A stretch of 64,000 nucleotides of DNA from a bacterium SCSIO 12696. Its GTDB lineage: Bacteria; Pseudomonadota; Gammaproteobacteria; Pseudomonadales; Porticoccaceae. A program made the position numbers and the translations under genes. Each line of letters begins with the position of its first letter. Positions within the stretch are counted from its first letter, which is position 1. Below the pieces are notes generated by a model that saw only the letters and a list, made by a program, of their open reading frames with translations, was not told where the DNA came from and did not search any database. Where the stretch lies: NCBI GenBank assembly GCA_024397955.1, contig CP073744.1, positions 1,116,001 to 1,180,000 on the forward strand. The letters are read 5' to 3'. Below are positions 57,596 through 64,000 of the stretch, in pieces.

Positions 57596-59475
57596 GCAAA
57601 AAATCAATCAGCTCCCTCAACGATTTTGTTATACGGTTTGCCAATGTCAACGGTACCGGCTCAGCCAGCGCCAATGGCCTGTTTGCCAAAGCGCTGTTTC
57701 GCATGGGGCTTCCCATCAGCCCGAAAAATATTTTCCCCTCCAATATTCAAGGGCTGCCCACCTGGTACGAAGTACGGGTTTCTGAAAAAGGCTATCTGGG
57801 CCGTCGTGGCGGCGTGGATATTTCCGTGGCTATGAACCCACAAAGCCTGAAGCAGGATATCGACTGCCTGCAAGCGGGTGGCTATTTGATTTACGACAGT
57901 ACCAAACCACTGGATATACGAGTGCAGCGAGACGATGTTCACTACCTGGGCATTCCTCTCACGGAAATGTGTCAGCGGGAATACGACGATCCGCGCAAAC
58001 GGCAACTGTTCAAAAATGTGATTTATGTGGGTGCCTTGGCGGCGCTGTTGGATATGAATTTCAGTGTACTCACCGGGCTCGTAGCCGACACATTCAAGGG
58101 AAAGGAAAAACTGGTGCTACCCAATATTCACGCTTTGGAAATGGGCTACCAGTACGCTCAGGAGCACTTTCAGTGCCCCTTGGGTATTCGTGTGGAGCGC
58201 CGCGATCTGACCGCCGAAAAAATTATGATGAGCGGCAACGACGCCCTCGGTTTGGGTGCCGTTTATGGCGGTGCCACCGTGGTAGGCTGGTACCCCATCA
58301 CCCCATCCACCTCAGCGGTGGAGGCGTTTGAAAAATACGCCAATAAATTTCGTATTTGCGAACAAACCGGCTGCAAAAAATTCGCCCTGATTCAGGCGGA
58401 AGATGAACTAGCCGCTATCGGCATTGTGATTGGCGCCGCCTGGAACGGAGCCCGCTCCTTTACCGCCACTTCCGGCCCCGGTGTGTCGTTGATGTCTGAA
58501 TTTCTTGGCCTGGCGTATTTTGCCGAAGTGCCAACAGTTCTGTTCGATATTCAACGCACCGGCCCCTCTACGGGCATGCCCACCCGCACTCAGCAATCAG
58601 ATATTCTTGCCGCCGCCTACGCCTCCCATGGAGACACAAAACACGTGTTGTTATTCCCGGCGACGCCGAAAGAGTGCTTTGAGATGAGCGCCCTGAGCTT
58701 TGACCTGGCGGATCGCTTACAGACACCCATTATTCTGCTCAGTGATCTGGATTTGGGAATGAATGATGTAATGTCGGACCCTCTGGAGTGGGACGACAAT
58801 CGTCAGTACGACCGCGGCAAGGTTCTCAGCCGAAAGGATCTGGAACGCATGGATACACCTTTTGGTCGCTACCGGGATGTGGACGACGATGGCATTTGCT
58901 ATCGCACCTACCCAGGCAGTCACCCACAAAAAGGCGCGTACTTTACCCGTGGCAGTTCCCACAACCGGGACGCTGCCTATACGGAAAAATCCGAAGACTA
59001 TGTGGACAGCATGGAGCGCCTGCTGAAAAAGTGGCACACCGCCAAATCTCTGGTGCCAGCACCACAGCGCTATGGCAACCCCAGTACCGATAAAAGTACA
59101 GATATTGGCATGCTGTTTTTTGGCACCACCACCGACGCGGCCCTGGAAGCCCAGAACATCCTGTCGGAAGAAGGCATTTATATAAACGCCCTGCGGGTGC
59201 GTGCCTTTCCCTTTAACGATGACGTAGAAGCCTTTCTCTCCGAACACCAACAGGTATTTGTGATCGAGCAAAATCGGGACGGCCAACTGCGTACCCTGCT
59301 AATGAACGAATGTTCAGCGGACCCATCCCGCTTGATCCCTTTAACGCTTTACGATGGCATGCCGGTGTGCGCTCAAGATATCAGCCGGGAAATTCGCAAA
59401 GCCCTGAAGATAGATAATGTCACGCCGCTGCGCGCCCAAACCGGGGGAGACTTACTTTCAGGAGATCAGCAATGA
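57592..59475 (+). CDS. 2-oxoacid:acceptor oxidoreductase, alpha subunit with fused gamma domain
   Basis: 627 residues. N-terminal gamma (catalytic) domain about 10-190: NGTGSASANGLFAKALFRMGLP and EKGYLGRRGGVDISVAMNPQ. Alpha (pyrimidine-binding) domain from about 210: GNDALGLGAVYGGATVVGWYPITPSTSAVEAFEKY and FTATSGPGVSLMSEFLGLAYFAEVPTVLFDIQRTGPSTGMPTRTQQSD. The overall plan is that of 2-oxoglutarate (KorA-type) or branched-chain 2-oxoacid oxidoreductases. Substrate not determined. ATGA overlaps on both sides show strict translational coupling. Confidence 0.92.
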   Translation: MSKKSISSLNDFVIRFANVNGTGSASANGLFAKALFRMGLPISPKNIFPSNIQGLPTWYEVRVSEKGYLGRRGGVDISVAMNPQSLKQDIDCLQAGGYLIYDSTKPLDIRVQRDDVHYLGIPLTEMCQREYDDPRKRQLFKNVIYVGALAALLDMNFSVLTGLVADTFKGKEKLVLPNIHALEMGYQYAQEHFQCPLGIRVERRDLTAEKIMMSGNDALGLGAVYGGATVVGWYPITPSTSAVEAFEKYANKFRICEQTGCKKFALIQAEDELAAIGIVIGAAWNGARSFTATSGPGVSLMSEFLGLAYFAEVPTVLFDIQRTGPSTGMPTRTQQSDILAAAYASHGDTKHVLLFPATPKECFEMSALSFDLADRLQTPIILLSDLDLGMNDVMSDPLEWDDNRQYDRGKVLSRKDLERMDTPFGRYRDVDDDGICYRTYPGSHPQKGAYFTRGSSHNRDAAYTEKSEDYVDSMERLLKKWHTAKSLVPAPQRYGNPSTDKSTDIGMLFFGTTTDAALEAQNILSEEGIYINALRVRAFPFNDDVEAFLSEHQQVFVIEQNRDGQLRTLLMNECSADPSRLIPLTLYDGMPVCAQDISREIRKALKIDNVTPLRAQTGGDLLSGDQQ

Positions 59476-60524
59476 CCTATCACCGCCCCAGTTTCCGCCA
59501 CCCAGATTTGCCCACCAATGAACTGGGCCATACCCGCCAATATTACGAGGGAGCGCTATCCACCTTGTGTGCCGGCTGCGGCCACGACTCGGTGAGCGCG
59601 GCCATTGTGCAAGCCTGCTTTGAGCTTGCTATTGAACCCCATCATGTGGCCAAACTGTCCGGTATTGGCTGCTCCTCAAAAACCCCAGCCTACTTTCTCA
59701 ACCAGGCACACGGCTTTAACTCGGTACACGGTCGTATGCCATCGGTGGCCACCGGTGCCAATGCTGCCAATCGGCAAATGGCCTATATCGGTATTTCCGG
59801 CGACGGCGACAGCGCTTCCATCGGCTTTGGCCAGTTTTCTCACGTGGTACGTCGCAACCTGAATATGCTGTATCTGGTGGAAAACAACGGCTGCTACGGC
59901 CTCACCAAAGGCCAGGATTCAGCTACTGCGGATGTAGGCTCCGCCGGCAAACGGGGTATCGCCACCGCCTTTGAGCCTATTGACCTCTGTGCCCAGGCAC
60001 TGCAACTGGGTGCCACCTTTGTGGCGCGCAGCTTTTCCGGTGACAAACAACAGCTGGTGCCCTTACTAAAAGCCGCCATCACTCACAAAGGGTTTGCCTT
60101 TATTGATGTGATCTCCCCCTGCGTGACTTTTAACAACACCACCAACTCCACCAAAAGCTACGACCATATGCGCGAACATATTCGCCAAGCCGATGTGGTC
60201 GACTTTGTACCCGCAGAAAAAGAAATCACACTGGAATACGCCCCCGGCACGACACGGGAATTGGAATTACACGACGGCTCAGTGATTCATCTCACCAAGG
60301 CCCAAAGCGACCTGGATACCTCCGACCCTCACGCGGCACTCAATGCTATCCACGACCACAAGGTGCGCGGCGAAGTACTTACCGGGTTGCTGTACCTGGA
60401 CACGAACCTGCGTGACTTCCACCGGGTCATCAATACCATGCCATCGCCACTGCGGGACTTGCATGAAAAAGACCTGTGCCCGGGCAACGCTGCATTAGCC
60501 GATATCAATAGCAGTTTGCGATAA
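59472..60524 (+). CDS. 2-oxoacid:acceptor oxidoreductase, beta (TPP) subunit
   Basis: 350 residues. KorB/PorB type: LCAGCGHDSVSAAIVQACFE, LSGIGCSSKTPAYFL, the TPP-binding GISGDGDSASIGFGQFSHVVRRNLNMLYLVENNGCYGLTKGQ (read in adjoining parts), and GFAFIDVISPCVTFNN. It decarboxylates a 2-oxoacid and makes the acyl-CoA with the alpha subunit. Last gene of the three-gene unit. Confidence 0.93.
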   Translation: MTYHRPSFRHPDLPTNELGHTRQYYEGALSTLCAGCGHDSVSAAIVQACFELAIEPHHVAKLSGIGCSSKTPAYFLNQAHGFNSVHGRMPSVATGANAANRQMAYIGISGDGDSASIGFGQFSHVVRRNLNMLYLVENNGCYGLTKGQDSATADVGSAGKRGIATAFEPIDLCAQALQLGATFVARSFSGDKQQLVPLLKAAITHKGFAFIDVISPCVTFNNTTNSTKSYDHMREHIRQADVVDFVPAEKEITLEYAPGTTRELELHDGSVIHLTKAQSDLDTSDPHAALNAIHDHKVRGEVLTGLLYLDTNLRDFHRVINTMPSPLRDLHEKDLCPGNAALADINSSLR

Positions 60525-60584
60525 CGCACTCACACTGCTTGCAGCCAGTAGCCCGCCGCCCGCAGCTTCTTTACAATCCCCCCC

Positions 60585-61814
60585 ATGGAAATCTATCTGG
60601 TGGGCGGCGCAGTACGCGATTCATTACTCGACTATCCCGTTGTTGAACGGGATTGGGTGGTAGTGGGCGCCACCCCTCAACAGATGGAAAGCCAGGGCTA
60701 CAAAGCCGTAGGCGCTGACTTCCCGGTGTTCCTGCACCCGGAAACCGGCGAAGAATATGCGCTGGCTCGTACAGAACGCAAAACTGCTCCCGGCTATAAA
60801 GGCTTTCAATTCCACGCCGCAGAGGACGTCACTCTGGAGCAGGATTTGCTGCGCCGCGATTTGACCATTAACGCTATTGCTCAAGATGAGCAGGGAAATC
60901 TGTTCGACCCCTATAACGGCCGCGCTGACTTGGATAAACGGGTTTTGCGTCATGTCTCCTCGGCGTTTGCGGAAGACCCGCTGCGGGTACTGCGGGTAGC
61001 CCGTTTTGCCGCCCGCTACCACCACCTGGGGTTTACCATAGCGCCGGAAACAATGGCGTTGATGTCGCAGCTGGCAACCAGCGGCGAACTGAACGCACTG
61101 ACCCCTGAACGGGTTTGGAAAGAAACCGAGCGCGCGCTCGGTGAGCGATCACCCCAACTCTTTATCGATGTATTGCGCCAATGCGGCGCTCTTAAAATTC
61201 TGTTCCCGGAAGTGGATGCACTCTTTGGCGTTCCTCAGCGGGCTGATTACCACCCGGAAGTGGACTCCGGCATACACACGATCATGTCACTGCAACAATC
61301 TGCCCTGCTCAGCGACGATACCGCTGTGCGCTTTGCGGTACTAGTGCATGACTTGGGTAAGGCCATCACCCCCAGCGATATTCTCCCCCGCCATATCGGT
61401 CACGAAGAACGGGGGGTGCCGCTGGTCAAAGCGCTATCCGAGCGCCTGAAGGTGCCCAATCGCTTTTACGTGCTGGCGAAAAAAGTCACGCGCTACCATC
61501 TGTTGTGCCACAAAGCGCAAACCCTGCGCCCGACAACCATTTTGAAGTTACTCAAAGGGCTTGACGCTTTTCGCCAACCGGATCAGTTAGAGCTATTTTT
61601 ATTGGCTTGCACCGCAGACGCTCGCGGCCGCACCGGTTTTGAAAATACCGAGTACTCCTCCGCGAATTGGTTACGGAGAATTCATCGGGAACTGCAAATG
61701 GTCAGTGCCAAAGAATTTGTCGAGCAAGGTAAAAAAGGCGCGGAGATTGCTGAAGCGATGGATAGAAAAAAACTGGATATTATCGCTGAATACAAGAAAA
61801 ATGTAGTTCAATAA
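60585..61814 (+). CDS. cca: Multifunctional CCA-adding tRNA nucleotidyltransferase
   Basis: 409 residues, very close to E. coli Cca along its length. Motifs: [25 protein letters not shown] with the catalytic Asp region, [60 protein letters not shown], and an HD domain ([14 protein letters not shown]). Adds or repairs the tRNA 3' CCA and has phosphatase/phosphodiesterase activity in this class. Confidence 0.97.
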   Translation: MEIYLVGGAVRDSLLDYPVVERDWVVVGATPQQMESQGYKAVGADFPVFLHPETGEEYALARTERKTAPGYKGFQFHAAEDVTLEQDLLRRDLTINAIAQDEQGNLFDPYNGRADLDKRVLRHVSSAFAEDPLRVLRVARFAARYHHLGFTIAPETMALMSQLATSGELNALTPERVWKETERALGERSPQLFIDVLRQCGALKILFPEVDALFGVPQRADYHPEVDSGIHTIMSLQQSALLSDDTAVRFAVLVHDLGKAITPSDILPRHIGHEERGVPLVKALSERLKVPNRFYVLAKKVTRYHLLCHKAQTLRPTTILKLLKGLDAFRQPDQLELFLLACTADARGRTGFENTEYSSANWLRRIHRELQMVSAKEFVEQGKKGAEIAEAMDRKKLDIIAEYKKNVVQ

Positions 61815-61877
61815 ATACCCACTTGCCTATTTTGATCTATTGACAATATCGGCATACCTAACAACACGGAGTTTGTT

Positions 61878-62633
61878 ATGAAACGCATTTTATTTTTGCT
61901 TATCTTTTTATATGCGCAGACCTCGATTTCAACAGAGTTGAAAGGAACACCTGAAGAACTTAAAAGATATTTTTATCCAAATAAAGTTACTGTGACATTA
62001 CATGGTTATGCGGAGAGAGTCGTACAATCAGACACTGCAACTGTTTCCATCATTGTATCCACAGAAGCAAAAGAAATGCGCGGAGCGTTGGCTGAAAACA
62101 GCCGCATCAGACAACAAGTTATTGCCACCCTGGTAAATTCAGGAATTGCCAAAAACGACATTCAAACTGCTTCATTCTCAACTTCTCCAGAAATTGGTTA
62201 CTTTTCAAAGCGCCCTACAAGCTACAACAGTGTCAACAAAATTAATGTTGCAGTCACTACTGAGCAACAGTTTTCAGCTGTAGCTTCTCTGGTCGACGAA
62301 TTTAAAAGCGTCTCGTTAGGCGAAATAAAGTACAAACACAGCAAAAAGAAGGAGCTAAACCGAGAACTAGTTTCTGAAGCCTTGGCAGACGTCATCGCTA
62401 AGAAGGTAATCTACGAAGAACAACTTGGCATAAAGCTGAAGGTTTATGACATCGGCTCACTGACAAATAGAAACAGATATGAAAGCGACGGTATTGACGA
62501 AGAGATTGTTGTTACTGGGTTACGCCGATCCAGCTATTCTCAAAAATCATCGACACCTGAGCCCCTATCATTCGGCGAACTTAATTATTCAACACACAGA
62601 TCAGTGACATTTGAAATTATTGAAAGCGACTAA
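61878..62633 (+). CDS. SIMPL domain (DUF541) periplasmic protein
   Basis: 251 residues with a signal peptide (LLIFLYAQTSIS). SIMPL marks: VTLHGYAERVVQSDTATVSIIVST, NSGIAKNDIQTASFSTSPEIGY, and INVAVTTEQQFSAVASLVDE, then EALADVIAKKVIYEEQLGIKL. YggE-like proteins of this group are linked to oxidative stress or membrane integrity. More AT-rich than cca and folK, and placed between them, where it is usually absent; possibly inserted. CGGAG lies before the ATG. Confidence 0.82.
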   Translation: MKRILFLLIFLYAQTSISTELKGTPEELKRYFYPNKVTVTLHGYAERVVQSDTATVSIIVSTEAKEMRGALAENSRIRQQVIATLVNSGIAKNDIQTASFSTSPEIGYFSKRPTSYNSVNKINVAVTTEQQFSAVASLVDEFKSVSLGEIKYKHSKKKELNRELVSEALADVIAKKVIYEEQLGIKLKVYDIGSLTNRNRYESDGIDEEIVVTGLRRSSYSQKSSTPEPLSFGELNYSTHRSVTFEIIESD

Positions 62634-62645
62634 TTCCAACTAAAC

Positions 62646-63125
62646 TTAGCGAAACTCAACCGGCCACAATTTCTGTGGCCGATCGTATTCCCACCAAAGC
62701 TGCCGATAGGTTTTTCCGACCTCAGGGTGGGTTAATTCCGGGGCTAAATCAGAGAGTGGCTTTAACACATAAGCATTGGTCAGAATTTCCGGCCTTGGCA
62801 ACTCCACGCCACTAACCGTACCGCTCACATCGCCATACAACAGAATATCCACATCTAGGGTGTGACAAGGGTTTTCAGTATCCCGACAACGCCCCTGCCG
62901 CTGCTCCAGTTGCCGCAGCGCACGATACAACTCAACGAGCGGTTGATCCGTTTGAATGGCCACCACTAGGTTGTAAAAGCGTTTACACTCAACACCCACT
63001 GGGTCGGTTTCATAGATTGGAGAACACTGCAAACTGTCGTAACACTGCTCAAGCCATTGCAAGGCCGCGCGAATGTTATGACTGCGACTTTGATTACTGC
63101 CAATACCCAGGTAAGCGGTAATCAC
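62646..63125 (-). CDS. folK: Hydroxymethyldihydropterin pyrophosphokinase
   Basis: 159 residues from a GTG that overlaps the folB stop by four bases. Transfers pyrophosphate to 6-hydroxymethyl-dihydropterin in folate synthesis. Motifs: YLGIGSNQSRSHNIRAALQWL, SPIYETDPVGV, FYNLVVAIQT, and the signature HTLDVDILLYGD. Confidence 0.95.
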   Translation of the reverse strand: MITAYLGIGSNQSRSHNIRAALQWLEQCYDSLQCSPIYETDPVGVECKRFYNLVVAIQTDQPLVELYRALRQLEQRQGRCRDTENPCHTLDVDILLYGDVSGTVSGVELPRPEILTNAYVLKPLSDLAPELTHPEVGKTYRQLWWEYDRPQKLWPVEFR

Positions 63126-63481
63126 TGTGGTTTACTGCCTCGCTCAATCAGCACACCCACATCGCGAGCGGCGGCAACGGCACCGGGTTTACCCAAGCGC
63201 AGTTTTACCCAAGGCACAGAAAATTCATTGAGGATAATTTGGCAAACCTGTTCTGCCATGGTTTCCAGAAGCTGAAATTCGCTGGTAGACACGAATTCAA
63301 TCAAGCGATCAGATACCGCTTTGTAGTTAAGCGTGTGCTGAATATCGTCGGTGGCTGCAGCCTGGGCGATATCCCAGGCCATTTCCAAATTCAGCACCAC
63401 GGTCTGCTGCACTTGCCGCTCCCAGTCGTAAATGCCAATTACGGTATCGATGCGCAAATCACTGATATAGACCCTATCCAT
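63122..63481 (-). CDS. folB: Dihydroneopterin aldolase
   Basis: 119 residues. Forms 6-hydroxymethyl-dihydropterin, the FolK substrate. Motifs: [62 protein letters not shown] and [22 protein letters not shown]. Start overlaps the tsaD stop by 8 bp. Confidence 0.95.
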   Translation of the reverse strand: MDRVYISDLRIDTVIGIYDWERQVQQTVVLNLEMAWDIAQAAATDDIQHTLNYKAVSDRLIEFVSTSEFQLLETMAEQVCQIILNEFSVPWVKLRLGKPGAVAAARDVGVLIERGSKPQ

Positions 63482-64000
63482 TTACAGTATCCACCTGTAG
63501 ACCACCAGCAATCCCGTCCAACTCATCCAGCGGCCAGCGTGGGCGGGCACTGACTGCCAAGCCTTCATTGTGCCCTGCTAGCAGTCGCTGGCAACCGGCG
63601 TAGGCGATCATGGCGCCATTGTCGGTACAGAATTCATGGCGGGCATAGAACACCTTACCACCCACTTTGGCCAGCGACTGTTCCAGTTTTTCCCGCAGGC
63701 GGGTATTGGCAGAAACACCACCGGCAATCACCAACGTTTTATGGCCAGTTTGTTCGAGAGCGCGACGGCATTTAATAGACAGAGTGTCCACCACTGCCTC
63801 TTGAAAAGCGCAGGCGATGTCGGCCATGGTTTGATCATCTGGCAGAACATCGTCGCCACGGTGTTGCGCCACTATATTGAGGGTATAAGTCTTCAGGCCG
63901 GAAAAACTGAAATCCAACCCAGGACGATCAGTCATGGGCCGGGGAAAACGAAAGCGCGTTGGATCACCCTGTTCCGCCAAACGAGCGATATGCGGGCCGC
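63474..64000 (-). CDS. tsaD: tRNA N6-adenosine threonylcarbamoyltransferase, partial
   Basis: C-terminal 175 residues or so; the 5' part is beyond the right edge. Makes t6A37 in ANN-decoding tRNAs with TsaB/TsaE. Visible: [74 protein letters not shown] and the metal/ATP loop [13 protein letters not shown]. First in the tsaD-folB-folK unit. Confidence 0.95.
   Translation of the reverse strand, partial: GPHIARLAEQGDPTRFRFPRPMTDRPGLDFSFSGLKTYTLNIVAQHRGDDVLPDDQTMADIACAFQEAVVDTLSIKCRRALEQTGHKTLVIAGGVSANTRLREKLEQSLAKVGGKVFYARHEFCTDNGAMIAYAGCQRLLAGHNEGLAVSARPRWPLDELDGIAGGLQVDTVNG

Overview
This 64 kb window is a chromosomal segment of a marine-type gammaproteobacterium, most likely from the Cellvibrionales and their relatives. 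The genus cannot be fixed from the sequence alone. The clues are conserved gene orders (queA-tgt-secD-secF, cca/folK-folB-tsaD, prkA-yeaH-spoVR, hemH next to a DUF523/DUF1722 gene), NhaA plus a K+-dependent membrane pyrophosphatase, and a moderate GC content. Both ends are cut: an HlyD-type efflux adaptor at the left edge and tsaD at the right edge are partial.

Region by region. 1-8.4 kb: efflux adaptor, a cyclic-nucleotide-binding protein, a Chalcone-isomerase-like/TonB_C protein with a perfect CRP-type site upstream, selO, an AI-2E/PerM transporter, an LpxR-like outer-membrane protein, a TetR regulator and a MOSC protein. Three near-identical GACCGGTC-type sites link the tetR, lpxR and efflux promoters. 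8.5-13.7 kb: a YHS/lipoprotein cluster, HIT, proS, a lytic transglycosylase and a VOC protein. 13.7-13.95 kb: a 269-bp MITE-like element with perfect 25-bp terminal repeats. 14-22.4 kb: a DUF748 protein, secF-secD-tgt-queA (yajC is absent from its usual place) and tRNA-Leu(CAA) with its terminator. 23.1-26 kb: a zinc-allocation module (COG0523 GTPase, His-rich protein, NTF2-like protein, DUF1826) with two matching Zur-like operators. 26-34.8 kb: PhoX, an AT-rich beta-helix protein, YbgA-like, hemH, nhaA, an M61-like peptidase and a DUF4124 protein.

34.8-38.1 kb is the most unusual stretch: six small intact genes and one decayed gene, all on the minus strand, each followed by an attC-like recombination site. 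No integrase gene is present, so it is read here as a CALIN (integron cassette array without integrase) lodged between clpB and the DUF4124 gene. 38.2-46.6 kb: clpB with a textbook sigma-32 promoter, a large BNR/VPS10-like propeller protein and hppA. 47-50.5 kb: a four-gene operon of otherwise unrecognised envelope/coiled-coil proteins ending in a muramidase that combines a peptidoglycan-binding domain with a pesticin-like domain. This is the best candidate for an undescribed functional system. 50.9-60.5 kb: the PrkA kinase/YeaH/SpoVR stress module, then a translationally coupled three-gene 2-oxoacid oxidoreductase whose first subunit is a GltD-like iron-sulfur flavoprotein. 60.6-64 kb: cca, a SIMPL protein, folK, folB and partial tsaD.

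The window is mostly housekeeping chromosome (protein export, tRNA modification, heme, folate, proteostasis, ion and energy homeostasis). Accessory insertions are the MITE, the beta-helix gene, the cassette array and the muramidase operon. All functions are assigned by reading motifs; no database search was run.
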